Source: Triticum aestivum (lineage: Eukaryota > Streptophyta > Magnoliopsida > Poales > Poaceae). Taken from it: 64,000 nt of DNA. The number at the start of each line of letters is the position of its first letter. The first letter of the stretch is position 1. Positions 23,502 through 35,503 of this stretch are shown piece after piece. The stretch is taken from positions 228,340,493-228,404,492 of the forward strand of contig NC_057795.1 of NCBI RefSeq assembly GCF_018294505.1, read 5' to 3'. A program made the position numbers and the translations under genes. The notes beneath the pieces are model-generated. The model made no database searches, was not told the DNA's origin, and saw only the letters and a program-made list of their open reading frames with translations.

Positions 23502-24029
23502 GAGGATGCCTTCCTCGACAACTTCCAAGGCACATATGTCCGACCTCCGGATGCCGACAACTTAAGTCACATAGTTTAACAGCCCGGAGAGTCAGCCAGG
23601 AAATTCTGGACTAGGTTCTTAACTAAAAAGAACTAGATCATCGACTGTCCGGATGTTGAAGCCCTAGCGGCCTTTAAACACAGCATCCGTGACGAATGGC
23701 TCGCCCAACACCCCGGGCAAGAAAAGCCGAAGTCCATGGCAGCCCTCACGGCACTCATGACCCGATTTTGCGCGGGCGAAGATAGCTGGCTAGCCCGTAG
23801 CAATAACAACACAGGCGAACCTGGCACTTCCGAAGCCAGAAACAGCAACGGCAAGCCCCGACACAATAGGCACAAGCGTCAAAACAATGGCGACAACAGC
23901 GAAGACACGGCGGTCAATGCCGGATTCAACGGCTCTAAATCTGGTCAGCGGAAGAAGCCGTATAAAAGAGACAATCTGGGCCCGTCCAGTTTGGACCGCA
24001 TACTAGATCGTCCATGCCAAATCCACGGT
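23502..24029 (+). pseudogene. G2 gag, first segment
   Basis: The capsid-like region reads FLDNFQGTYVRPPDADNLSH, then QPGESARKFWTRF, DCPDVEALAAFKHSIRDEWL and MAALTALMTRFCAGEDSWLA, then a basic linker. Two stops interrupt it: TAA at 23577-23579 and TAG at 23634-23636, each where the family has Gln (CAA, CAG). It ends at CQIHG, halfway through a Cys/His motif, where the Maximus-type element begins. The remainder continues at 33408. Confidence 0.85.
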
Positions 24030-25709
24030 TGTAGGACCTTGAGAAGAGGTGTCTAGAGGGGGGTGATTAGACACTAAGTACCAAAGTTGCAGTTTTTAAG
24101 GTTCCTTAAGTTTGAGTGGAGTTTAGGCACAATTTCAACATTCACAATACATATCAAGCAAGCATGCAAAGAGTATATGAGCAGCGGAAAGTAAAGCATG
24201 CAACTTGCAAGAAAGTAAAGGGAAGGGTTTGGAGGATTCAAACGCAATTGGAGACACGGATGTTTTTGGCATGGTTCCGATAGGTGGTGCTATCGTACAT
24301 CCACGTTGATGGAGACTTCAACCCACGAAGGGTAACGGCTGCGCGAGCCCACAGAGGGCTCCACCCACGAAGGGTCCACAAAGAAGCAACCTTGTCTATC
24401 CCACCATGGCCGTCGCCTACAAAGGACTTGCCTCACTAGTGGTAGATCTTCACGAAGTAGGCGATCTCCTTGCCCTTACAAACTCCTTGGTTCAACTCCA
24501 CAATCTTGTCGGAGGCTCCCAAGTGACACCTAGCCAATCTAGGAGACACCACTCTCCAAGAAGTAATAAATGGTGCATTGATGATGAACTCCTTGCTCTT
24601 GTGCTTCAAATGATAGTCTCCCCAACACTCAACTCTCTCTCATAGGTTTTGGATCTGGTGGAAAGAAGATTTGAGTGGAAAGCAACTTGGGGAAGGCTAG
24701 AGATCAAGATTCATATGGTAGGAATGGAATATCTTGGCCTCAACACATGAGTAGGTGGTTCTCTTTCAGAAATGGTAAGTTGGAAGTGTAGGTTCGTTCT
24801 GATGGCTCTCTCCACGAATGAAGAGGAGGTGGAGGGGTATATATAGCCTCCACACAAAATCTAACCGTTACACACAATTTACCAAACTCGGTGGGACCGA
24901 TTCAACAGACTCGGTCGGACCGATTTAGTAAACCTAGTGACCGTTAGTGATTTTCGGTGGGACTGACATGCATCTCGGTGAGACCGATTCGGTTAGGGTT
25001 AGGGCATAATGTAATCTCGGTAAGACCGATTACACAAACTCGGTGAGGCCGATTTGGTAATAAGCTTTCCAGAGAGTTGGTCAGGCAAACTCGGTTTGAC
25101 CGATTACACAAACTTGATGAGACCGATTTTGGTAATAAGATTTCCAGAGAGTTTGCATTGTAATCTCGGTAGTACCGATTGCTCAAACTCGGTGAGACCG
25201 ATTTTGATAATGGACATAAACAGAGAGATTACAATCCCATCTCGGTGAGACCGAGATCCCTATCGATAAGACCGATTTGCTTAGGGTTTGTGGCAGTGGC
25301 TATGACTTTTGGAATCGGTGGCGCCGGATAGGAAGAATCGGTGTGACCGATTTTGGCTTTAGGTTTAGGTCATTTGTGGAAGTGGGAAAGTAGGTGAGGG
25401 TTTTGGAGCATATCACTAAGCACATGAAGCAAGAGGCTCATTAACAACACCTCATCCCTCCTTGATAGTATTGGCTTTTCATATAGACTCAATGTGATCT
25501 TGGACCACTAAAATGTAAAATGAAGAGTCTTGATCTTGAAGCTTGAGCCAGTCCTTTGTCCTTAGCATCTTGAAGGAGTTCCCACATCCTTTAGTCCATG
25601 CCACTCCATTGTTGAACTTATCTGAAACATACTAGATAAAAGTGTTAGTCCAACAAGAGATATGTTGACATTAATTACCAAAACCACCTAGGGAGCACTT
25701 GTGCTTTCA
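24030..25709 (-). repeat. 3' LTR of the Maximus-type element
   Basis: On the minus strand it starts TGAAAGCACAAGTGCTCCC and ends GGTCCTACA. It includes a TATATATA near 24838-24845 and the palindrome array at 24889-25355 (TCGGTnnnACCGA, about 14 members). Confidence 0.92.
24889..25355. repeat. Array of TCGGTnnnACCGA palindromes (left LTR)
   Basis: About 14 copies of a 13-base imperfect palindrome with variable centre (GGG, CGG, GAG, AAG, TTG, AGT, GTG) at uneven spacing. The array is duplicated in the right LTR at about 32584-33050. Several copies have lost one arm (for example CTTGATGAGACCGAT). Confidence 0.85.
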
Positions 25710-25723
25710 ATCTCCCCCTTTTT
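25710..25723 (-). other. Polypurine tract of the Maximus-type element
   Basis: The minus strand reads AAAAAGGGGGAGATT directly before the 3' LTR, the typical SIRE-clade plus-strand primer. Confidence 0.85.
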
Positions 25724-27731
25724 GGTAATTGATGGCAACGTACATCGAAGCTTTAGATAAAGATATAAAGAATAGCAAGAAAAGCTTTGGAAGGACATGT
25801 AACAAACATAGGCTCCCCCTACATGTATGCAATCATGTGAATATGGAATGTAGAAGCATGTGAGAGCATAAACATGATAGAGCAGGCAATGTGTTACATG
25901 TATCTTGGCCATATGCATCAGAGCAAAGAATGTTGAAGAAAATACCTTCATGCTCATGAGTCCTTCTTGCAAACAATATGTGCATCAGCAAGAATTCCTC
26001 ATACACATGATTGTGATGCATATACTTACCTTATGGTCTTGAGTTGGCTTAGGATGGAATGAACCTGTGTAAACAAGGTTAGATAACACAGATGCATCTA
26101 CTAGCCAGAGCAAACAGAAGAAACCACAAGAATACCAAGGCTGGGATGACATGTAGATAGTGAGTACTAAGTACCACATGAATTAGACATGTCCCCAAGA
26201 GTAAAAGATATGCAATGAATTTAAATGATTTCTTTCCCTTAGATGTCTTGCTCCCCCTGAATCTAACATGGGATACTGGGAGGAGATAGGGAACAGAAAA
26301 TCAAAGCTGAAAGATATGAATGATGATTAGAGCTGATGCATGCTAATGCAAATAAGCACAACAGAACATATGAACATGTCTCTCCCCGCAAGAAGACATG
26401 TGGACATCTCTCCTCTTGAACACCAAGCATCTGGGATCCTTGAGAAATACTTTCTACTTAAGTATTCTCTCCCCCTGGAGATCTCTCTCTTCCCTTTGAG
26501 GGTCTCTCCCCCTAGAAGGTCTCTCTCCCCCTTTAGGAGATGATATCTCTCTCCCCCTTAAGAAGGTGATAAGCTTTGATGCTCTCTCTCTTCCAATGAT
26601 AAGCTTTGATGTTCTCTCTCTCCCCCTTTGACATCAATTTCCAAGAAGGGTCTTCTGGAATCTGTCGAATGGGTTTGGTCCTTGAGACACAGAACAAAGC
26701 AATGATAAAAATGTGATGCTTGTAGAGGACAAGATTCATTGAGTGGAGCTGGATCAGAAGAAACACAGAATTGTGTGGCAAACTGTTTTCCTATTATGAA
26801 ATCGGTGGCACCGAGTGGTATGCTTCGGTTGGACCTAAAGGATTCGGCTGGGCCGAAAATAACAGATCAGTGAAACCGAGTTCATCGCAGAGAAAACACT
26901 TGTCACCCCAGCTCACTAGACTAGAAAGATCTCACAAAGATTTGCAAGGAATTTATTGAAAGATGTGCAATGAATTGAAATGCAGAAAATGCAGAGCAAA
27001 CAGAAAGAAATCTAGATGAAGTTTTTTTTAAAGGGGAAACAAATATGCATGAGACAAATGCAAAAACACAGAAAAGAACACAAGAGAACTTCACCTAGAG
27101 ATGGTCGGCGACAAAGTCACCTATGTTAGAGTATATTGACTTAGGAGTCAAGTGAGATCACTTGATCATAGGTCATACTCATCGTTTAAGATCAAAATGG
27201 GGTTGCCATTTTTCCTTTAAGCATCTTGATGTATTCACATCTTGTCAAGTTGCTTTAGCTCATGGCTTGGAGTAAAGCTTCTCTAAGATGGAATGACATA
27301 CCTTGGTTGGTGGTGTTGTCCATGTAGTTGAACTTGTGTGGGTTGCTCAAGGTTTATGTAGCTCATCAAGAATTTGGAGCACCACTTGGAATTTTAGTCC
27401 ATCTACCTACATGGGTTAGTTCTTGCAAGGAAGAGCACTTGTGTATCCAAGAATGACAATCATGAAGCTCAACATAGAATTTGTCAAAGGATATGTTTGA
27501 GTGGTTTCGTGCTTCCTTGTCTTCAACCACCAAAGTGTAGAGACTTGGTGATGTAGAGATTGCTCAAGATATGAGTGGATTACAATCTCATGGAATTTGA
27601 TTCCACCAAGTACCTACATGGGTTAGATAACATGCAAGATACCAATATATCCAAGACATAAGATTTTCATCATAAGAAAAACATCAAGGATTAGTCATAA
27701 GCTCATGTCTTGCATGTATCCAATGGAGTTT
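25724..27731 (-). other. Non-coding 3' interior with PPT-like repeats
   Basis: Two kilobases between the RNase H stop and the PPT. Related SIRE elements can carry an envelope-like frame here; no such frame is visible. Repeated CTCTCTCCCCCTT-type strings at 26240-26630 (AAGGGGGAGAGAG on the element's sense strand) look like multiplied PPTs. Four further TCGGT...ACCGA-type motifs lie at 26798-26884. Confidence 0.7.
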
Positions 27732-28318
27732 CTACTCCAAGTTTGAAGCATCAATGATGTTCAATTCTCCTCTTAACCTGCAAAACACTTTCTCATCGAG
27801 AGGTTTAGTGAATATATCCGCTAATTGCTTTTCGGTGCGAACATGCTTAAGATCAATGTCACCCTTAGCAACATGATCTCGAATGAAATGATGACGAACT
27901 TCAATATGCTTAGTTCGAGAATGTTGCACATGATTATGACCAATTTTGATAGCACTTTCATTGTCACAAAGCAATGGAACATGTCTCACATATATCCCAT
28001 AATCCTTAAGAGTTTGGGTCATCCAAAGTAATTGAGCACAACATGAACCAGCGGCAATATATTCAGCTTCGGCGGTGGACAAGGATACCGAGTTTTGTTT
28101 CTTGGAGGACCAAGACACAAGAGATCTACAAAGAAATTGACAAGTACCCAAAGTTGACTTTCTATCAACCTTGTCTCCGGCATAGTCCGAGTCGGAATAG
28201 CCAACAAGATCGAAAGAGGCCCTCTTAGGATACCAAATGCCAAAGTTTGGTGTATGGATTAATTATCTCACTATCCTTTTCACGGCCTTAAGATGACATT
28301 CCTTAGGGCAGCTTGATA
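27732..28318 (-). pseudogene. Maximus-type RNase H, frameshifted
   Basis: The main frame 28151-27732 carries SLVSWSSKKQNSVSLSTAEA, EYIAAGSC, LLCDNESAIKIGHNH, HIEVRHHFIRDHV and the terminal KQLADIFTKPLDE. The upstream piece (FGI...LVGYSDSDYAGD-like) is read in another frame around 28243-28150, so at least one indel separates RT from RNase H. The signature Asp and Glu residues are present. Confidence 0.85.
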
Positions 28319-28783
28319 TCATGCACACATGCACACACTTAGCATGATATCGGGACGTGAAGCACATAGATATAACAATGAACCGATCATAGAGCGATAA
28401 ACCTTTTGATCAACCGGTTTACCATCTTTGGTCAAGTCATTATGTCCACTAGTAGGCATGGGTGTAGACATACCTTTGCATTCTTGCATATTGAACTTCT
28501 TGAATAAGTCCTTGGTGTACTTCGTTTGAGAAACAAAGGTACCTTCCTTAGTTTGCTTGATTTGCAACCCAAGGAATAATTTGAGTTCACTCATCATGGA
28601 CATCTCAAACTTCTCCGACATTAGCTTCCCAAACTTTTCACTAAAATGAGGGTTAGTCGAACCAAATATAATATCATCAACATAAATTTGGCACACAAAT
28701 AGTTCTCCATTAACCCTTTTAGTAAAAAGAGTAGAATCAATTTTCCCAATTTCAAAGCCTTTTTCAATAAGGAACTTGGTCAA
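28319..28783 (-). pseudogene. Maximus-type reverse transcriptase, C-terminal part
   Basis: Reads TKFLIEKGFEIGKIDSTLF, then QIYVDDIIFGSTN with the catalytic YVDD at 28684-28673, then FLGLQIKQTKEGTFVSQ and DQKVYRSMIGSLLYLCASRP. It lies in a different frame from the upstream RT half; the frames meet near 28780-28860. It ends at a stop (CMCA, about 28319) before RNase H. Confidence 0.88.
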
Positions 28784-30591
28784 GCATTTATACCATGCTC
28801 TAGGAGCTTGTTTAAGACCATAAAGAGCTTTGTGAAGTTTCTAAACATGATTGGGTTTCTTAGGATTGACAAAGCCGGAAGGTGCTTAACATAAACTTCC
28901 TCCTCTATTTCACCATTTAGAAAAGCACTTTTAATGTCCATTTGGTACAAGGTGATATCATGATGATTAGCATAGGCAAGTAAGATGCGAATGGACTCAA
29001 GTCTAGCAACGGGGGCGTAAGTCTCACCATAGTCCATACCTTCGACTTGTGTGTAGCCTTGGGCGACGAGACGTGCTTTGTTGCGAACTACTTGTCCATC
29101 TTCATCTTGCTTGTTGCGAAACACCCATTTGGTACCGATGACGTTGTGGTTGTTGTCGGGCTTCTCAACCAATGTCCAAACTTGGTTCCTCTCAAAGTTA
29201 TGTAGCTCTTCATGCATAGCATTTATCCAATCCGGATCTTCCAATGCTTCTTCAACCTTCATAGGTTCAATGCTAGAGATGAAAGAATAGTTTTCACAAA
29301 AGTTAGCTAAACGAGTTTTAGAGCGAGTGATTCTCCCGGTTTGAATGTCATTGTAGATTTGCTCGACGGGATGATCTTTAGCAATTCTTGCTCGAACTCG
29401 TGAAAGCTTTTGCTTGGGTCTTCGTTGAACATCTTCTTCATCTTGTTCTTCTTCTTCTTGGCCTTCTTCATTGTTGGCGTTGTCGTTCTCTTGTCGTGGT
29501 GGAGAAGGAGGTTGTTGACGTTCATCTTGATGCACTTCCTCGTTTTCTTCATCTTGGTGTGTCCCACTTGTGGATGCTTCCGTATCAACTCTTGGTTCAC
29601 CTTGTCGTGAAGTAGAAGCTTCCACTTGGACGGACGAGGTACTCTCCTTCACCTCCGTTGGACGAACCTTGCCAATAGCCAAGTCTTGAATTGCTTCCGA
29701 AGGATCTTTGTCACCTACATCAATTGGCAATTGCTCTACTTGCGAGCCGTTAGATTCATCAAACTTCACATCTACCGTCTCTTCAACCTTTCGGGTGAAA
29801 TTGTTGTAGACACGGTAAGTGTGAGAGTTTGAGCCATAACCTAGTAGGAAACCTTCATGAGATTTAGGAGCAAATTTAGAGCGACGATGCTTATCAAGAA
29901 TGTAGCACTTTGAGCCGAATACTCGAAAGTATCCAACTTGGGGTTTGTTACCGGTGAGGAGCTCGTATGCCGTCTTGCCGAGTAGCTTGTGAAGATACAA
30001 GCGATTTGTTGCATGACAAGCTGTCTCAACCGCTTCTGCCCAAAAGTGCTTCGGCGTCTTGTACTCATCAAGCATCGTTCTCGCCATTTCGATGAGCGTC
30101 CGGTTCTTCCTCTCAACAACTCCGTTTTGTTGAGGTGTGTACGTAGCCGAGAACTCGTGTGAAATCCCTTCTTCGTCAAGAAAGGTGTCCACATTTGCGT
30201 TCTTGAACTCCGTTCCGTTGTCGCTGCGAACCTTCTTGATCTTCACTTCAAATTGATTTTGGGCCTTCCTAGCGAAGTTTTTGAAGATCTTTTGGACCTG
30301 CGATTTATCATCGAGAAAGAACACCCACGTAAATCTTGAAAAATCATCAACTATAACTAGACCAAAAGAATTTCCACCGAGACTCTTGTAAGAGTTGGGA
30401 CCAAAAAGATCCATGTGAAGTAGCTCGAGTGGCCTCCTTGTGGTCATGATGTTCTTCACGGGATGCCTTCCTCCAACCTGTTTACCTGCCTGACAAGCAG
30501 CTGCAAAGTCTATCCTTATCAAATATGACATCGTTAACTCCAAGGATATGATTTCCTTTAATAAGCTTGTCAAGGTTTCGCATACCAACAT
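28780..30591 (-). pseudogene. Maximus-type integrase and N-terminal RT
   Basis: This 600-codon frame starts in the second half of the HHCC finger ([11 protein letters not shown]). Integrase core residues are intact: Asp in [11 protein letters not shown], Asp in [11 protein letters not shown] and Glu in [13 protein letters not shown]. After a Gln/Glu-rich linker the RT begins with [49 protein letters not shown] and [20 protein letters not shown]. The frame is then lost near 28870. The start is not a true Met; it is a frameshift continuation of the gag-protease frame. Confidence 0.9.
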
Positions 30592-31669
30592 GACCTAGTC
30601 GTCTATGCCATAACCAACCTTTTGAGGATTTAGCAATGAAGCAAGTTTTAGGTTGAGCCTTTTTAGTGAAATCAACAATGTATAGATCACCTCTACGCAC
30701 ACCGGTAAAGACCATTTTATGATTGTCTCGACGAAACACTTGGCAATCTACTTCAGTAAATAGAACATTGAAACCGAAATCAGCAAGTCTAGATACTGAA
30801 AGTAAGTTGTATCCAAGAGATTCAACGAGCATGACATTTTGTATGGAGCTATCATGTGATATGGCCACCTTACCGAGGCCAACCACCTTACCCTTTGAGT
30901 TGTCACCGAAAGTGACATACTTTCGAGGACTATCATTATCAGCAAGCTCACGAAACATGTCTTTATCTCCGGTCATGTGATCGGTACATCCACTATCAAG
31001 AACCCATTCCTTTCCTCCTGACATATATCCCCGAAGATTTGCCATAAGACCAAAGTGTCTCATTGCATCATCAAGATCGAAGTCACTATCATCATCCTCA
31101 TCATAGTATCCATGTTCAACATCGTCATGTGGTGGATCAAGTCCTAGAGAGGGTGATTCATTAGAATGAGTTTGACAATGATCTTGCTTATGAATTTTTA
31201 TAGCTTCGGAAATAATATCACTAATAATACCAACATTTCCTTTGGCACGCATAAGGTTTGTAAGCTCAAATAGACGATCACCAAACATAGGATCACTAGT
31301 ATTCATCTTACTCAAGGCAATATACTTATGGAGAATTTCATCAAGATTTTTCAAGGAATAATCTGGAAATCGTTCCTCAAGAAATTTCCATATGGTGTAG
31401 GCACACTTGAAAGTAGGCAAACATCCAATCAAGTTTCTAGGCAATCCTCTAATGATAAGTTCGGCAGTTCTAAGATTCCTAATCATGTCAATTGACTCAT
31501 CATGGGTAGGATGCATAGGATCAACATAAGGTGCACAAGGGCTAGCAATGTACTTGTTCAAATGATATTGATTGAAAATAACAAGCATCTCATTTTTCCA
31601 CTCATGAAAATACTCTCCATCAAGAATAGGCACTCTATGTCTAAGACTCCCAATAGTAGACTCATCCAT
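30482..31669 (-). pseudogene. Maximus-type gag and protease, zinc knuckle missing
   Basis: The start chosen is ATG 31669-31667 (MDESTIGSLRHRVPILDGEY), about 45 bases after the primer site. A gag domain of the copia UBN2 type is followed by an acidic stretch (YYDEDDDSDFDLDD). It passes straight into the protease active site VLDSGCTDHMTG (catalytic Asp codon 30997-30995) with no CCHC knuckle between, so an in-frame deletion is likely. The GAG-pre-integrase region [19 protein letters not shown] follows. The frame is lost inside the HHCC finger near 30500, where it should enter SACQAGK. Confidence 0.88.
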
Positions 31670-31710
31670 CTTCCTCCAATGGTGATTAAACCAAAGCAAT
31701 GGAGACCAAT

Positions 31711-31722
31711 GCTCTGATACCA
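31711..31722 (-). other. Primer binding site of the Maximus-type element
   Basis: The minus strand reads TGGTATCAGAGC two bases after the 5' LTR, an exact initiator-methionine tRNA match. Confidence 0.93.
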
Positions 31723-31724
31723 CT

Positions 31725-33402
31725 TGTAGGACCTTGAGAAGAGGTGTCTAGAGGGGGGGTGATTAGACACTAAGTACCAAAGTTGCAGTTTTTAAGTTCT
31801 TTAAGTTTAAGTGGAGTTTAGGCACAAGTTTAACATTCACAATACATATCAAGCAAGCATGCAAAGAGTATATGAGCAGCGGAAAGTAAAGCATGCAACT
31901 TGCAAGAAAGTAAAGGGAAGGGTTTGGAGGATTCAAACGCAATTGGAGACACGGATGTTTTTGGCGTGGTTCCGATAGGTGGTGCTATCGTACATCCACG
32001 TTGATGGAGACTTCAACCCACGAAGGGTAACGGTTGCGCGAGTCCACGGAGGGCTCCACCCACGAAGGGTCCACGAAGAAGCAACCTTGTCTATCCCACC
32101 ATGGCCGTCGCCCACGAAGGACTTGCCTCACTAGCGGTAGATCTTCACGAAGTAGGCGATCTCCTTGCCCTTACAAACTCCTTGGTTCAACTCCACAATC
32201 TTGTCGGAGGCTCCCAAGTGACACCTAGCCAATCTAGGAGACACCACTCTCCAAGAAGTAACAAATGGTGCGTTGATGATGAACTCCTTGCTCTTGTGCT
32301 TCAAATGATAGTCTCCCCAACACTCAACTCTCTCTCATAGGTTTTGGATCTGGTGGAAAGAAGATTTGAGTGGAAAGCAACTTGGGGAAGGCTAGAGATC
32401 AAGATTCATATGGTAGGAATGGAATATCTTGGCCTCAACACATGAGTAGGTGGTTCTCTTTCAGAAATGGTAAGTTGGAAGTGTAGGTTCGTTCTGATGG
32501 CTCTCTCCACGAATGAAGAGGAGGTGGAGGGGTATATATAGCCTCCACACAAAATCTAACCGTTACACACAATTTACCAAACTCGGTGGGACCGATTCAA
32601 CAGACTCGGTCGGACCGATTTAGTAAACCTAGTGACCGTTAGTGATTTTCGGTGGGACTGACATGCATCTCGGTGAGACCGATTCGGTTAGGGTTAGGGC
32701 ATAATGTAATCTCGGTAAGACCGATTACACAAACTCGGTGAGGCTGATTTGGTAATAAGCTTTCCAGAGAGTTGGTCGGGCAAACTCGGTTTGACCGATT
32801 ACACAAACTTGATGAGACCGATTTTGGTAATAAGATTTCCAGAGAGTTTGCATTGTAATCTCGGTAGTACCGATTGCTCAAACTCGGTGAGACCGATTTT
32901 GATAATGGACATACACAGAGAGATTACAATCCCATCTCGGTGAGACCGAGATCCCTATCGATAAGACCGATTTGCTTAGGGTTTGTGGCAGTGGCTATGA
33001 CTTTTGGAATCGGTGGCGCCGGATAGGAAGAATCGGTGTGACCGATTTTGGCTTTAGGTTTAGGTCATTTGTGGAAGTGGGAAAGTGCTGAGGGTTTTGG
33101 AGCATATCACTAAGCACATGAAGCAAGAGGCTCATTAACAACACCTCATCCCTCCTTGATAGTATTGGCTTTTCATATAGACTCAATGTGATCTTGGACC
33201 ACTAAAATGTAAAATGAAGAGTCTTGATCTTGAAGCTTGAGCCAATCCTTGTCCTTAGCATCTTGAAGGAGTTCCCACATCCTTTAGTCCATGCCACTCC
33301 ATTGTTGAACTTATCTGAAACATACTAGATAAAAGTGTTAGTCCAACAAGAGATATGTTGACATTAATTACCAAAACCACCTAGGGAGCACTTGTGCTTT
33401 CA
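31725..33402 (-). repeat. 5' LTR of the Maximus-type element
   Basis: The partner of 24030-25709. TATATATA at about 32533-32540 is the likely promoter (minus strand). Palindrome array at about 32584-33050. Confidence 0.92.
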
Positions 33403-34330
33403 ACGGCACTCCTGATAAACCAGCCAATCATACCAACAGAGAGTGTTGGGGTTTCAAACAGGCCGGCAAGTTAAATGCCGAGAACAAGGAGAAGGGGTCC
33501 CAAAGCAAGGACGATGATAAGGAGCCCCGGCCACCGAACACAGGGGGACAGAAGAAGCCCCCCCCAAGTCAAAACGGTAAACATGATATATGCCACCCAT
33601 ATCCCCAAGGGGGAGCGCAAGCGCGCACTCAGGGACATCTACGCGATAGAGCCAGTCGCCCCAAAGTTCAATCCATGGCCATCCCGCCCGATCACTTTTG
33701 ATCACAGGGATCATCCGACCAGTATCCATCATGGCGGTTCAGCCGCACTGGTCCTTGACCCAATTATTGATGGTTTCCATCTGACGCGAGTCCTCATGGA
33801 CGGTGGCAGCAACCTGAACCTGCTTTACCAGGATACAGTGTGCAAAATGGGTATCGATCCCTCAAGGATCAAAACCACCAAAACCACCTTTAAAGGTGTC
33901 ATACCAGGTGCAGAGGCCTGCTGTATGGGCTCAATCACACTCGAAGTGGTCACCGGATCTCCGGATAATTTCCGAAGCGAAGAATTGATCTTCGATATAG
34001 TCCCATTTCGCAGTGGATATCACGCACTGCTCGGATGAACCGCACTTGCTCGATTCAATGCGGTGCCGCACTACTCCTATCTCAAGCTCAAGATGCCCGG
34101 ACCACGCGGTGTTATAATAGTCAATGGAAACATGGAACGCTCCCTCTGCACTGAGGAGCACACCGCCGCCCTTGCAGCAGAAGCACAGAGCAGCCTTTTC
34201 AGGCAGAACATCAATTTGGTTGCCAAGCTCCCGGACACCGCAAGCGAGTTCGAACTACTCTGCAGTAGGATAGTCCAGCTCGTCCAGAGCTTGACTAGCA
34301 ATTTGGCCTCCATCCCAGTCCCGACCAAGC
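33403..34330 (+). pseudogene. G2 gag end and protease
   Basis: After the TSD the frame resumes TPDKPANHTNRECW, completing the Cys/His motif begun at 24029. A one-base slip in the C8 run at 33558-33565 moves the frame. The next part reads NMIYATHIPKGERKRALRDI and then the protease signature VLMDGGSNLNLLYQDTVCKMG, with the active-site Asp codon at 33799-33801. The domain continues to FRSGYHALLG, then TGA (34036-34038) where the family has Arg. Conserved sequence (TALARFNAVPHYSYLKLKM, then NGNMERSLCTEEHTAALAAE) runs on to about 34330, after which no pol follows. Confidence 0.87.
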
Positions 34331-35503
34331 GGCGACACTCGTGTCACACGTACATAACTACACACTCAAAATACCATGGGCATAGATGGAGGAACAACTA
34401 GATCGTGGTCCATAATACGGTTCAACCACTCCTGGATCCGCATGCTTTTACTTTTCCTTTTTCTTTTTCAGGTCTCTTTCCTTTCCCAGGTAGTTCCTGG
34501 TGACCTGATCGACGGACCTATAGAGGGACTGATACACCAAGACGGCAAGAAGCATTGACGTGTGGTGAAATTTCCAGGTGGTTTCTTTAAATAATCATTA
34601 TACATGTCTTGAGGACCCGCACGCAGCTCTCCCTTGGTTGGGGCATGTTAAATAGCCCTGGTGCTTATCAAATTACTTGTACAAAATACGCTTTGACGTA
34701 TTAACCAAACTACAATGAAAAATAGTTTGCGGCAGCCTATTATTTCATTTTTTCCTTGTATTGATATTTTTATCAAATTGCGCAAGGAAACTATGGTACG
34801 ACTTAACTCGCCAGGGGCTTCATTACGCTCCGTAATACGGCAACAAAGTCCAAACACTTTTTTACAATATAGCTCGGCACCCCGAACTTGTAGCATTATA
34901 TGCATCGGCTCTGAATCATGTCTTTGGTCAATAGTTGGGTTGCCCGACTCCTGTGCTTACTACCTTATGTTCCGCTATATCGGCTAGGGTAGTAAAGGGA
35001 TAACTACTGCGATTGTGTCTTGGTTCATCCGGATGAGCACCTCAGTAGAGAAAGCCGAAAACTGACTGTCATGATGAGGAGAGAGCCGGTCAGCTGTTTG
35101 GGAGGTTTCAAATCTTTAGAGATTTTTCCACATTATGCGAGGAATCGATTTTTTATCCGATAAGGTGTTTACAGCATCCCAAGTTCAGACTTACGAACAC
35201 TAGGGGCTGCGCCTAAACTTCTATTGTCAAACTCCCGTGGCTAAGTGAGGGTGATAAAGCCACACAGTCCGATTGCCTTGTTCATTGCGCTAAACACCTC
35301 CTTTAAGGACCAAACTTTGGAGTAAAGAGTGTTTAGATTTATCCCGAACACCCCCGTATTATTTACGTGGGAGTAGAAGCTGACAACTGGCCAACTCTCA
35401 GATTTCACAATACGGCCGCACAGGAGGTAAAATTTTAAATAACAAGCATTATATTACATAACGATCTTATTTCATAATACAAGACAGGATAACGTGAATG
35501 TAT
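34331..35503. other. G2 interior without a gene
   Basis: Where a full gypsy element would hold RT, RNase H and integrase there is A/T-rich sequence without a supported frame. A pyrimidine run (TTTTCCTTTTTCTTTTTCAG, near 34450) and CCGAAC/CCGGA-type strings are visible. Confidence 0.6.

Larger units (their letters stand above)
24030..33402 (-). mobile_element. SIRE/Maximus-type Ty1/copia element, complete, minus strand
   Basis: Two LTRs of 1680 and 1678 bases bracket a 6.0-kb interior. On the minus strand the order is 5' LTR (33402-31725), methionine-tRNA primer site, gag-protease, integrase-RT, RNase H, about 2 kb of non-coding sequence, PPT, 3' LTR. The flanks ACGGT (24025-24029) and ACGGC (33403-33407) are the TSD with one change. 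Removing the element joins CQIHG to TPDKPANHTNREC of G2 gag. By eye the LTRs differ at roughly 20-25 positions, so the insertion is fairly young. Confidence 0.92.
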
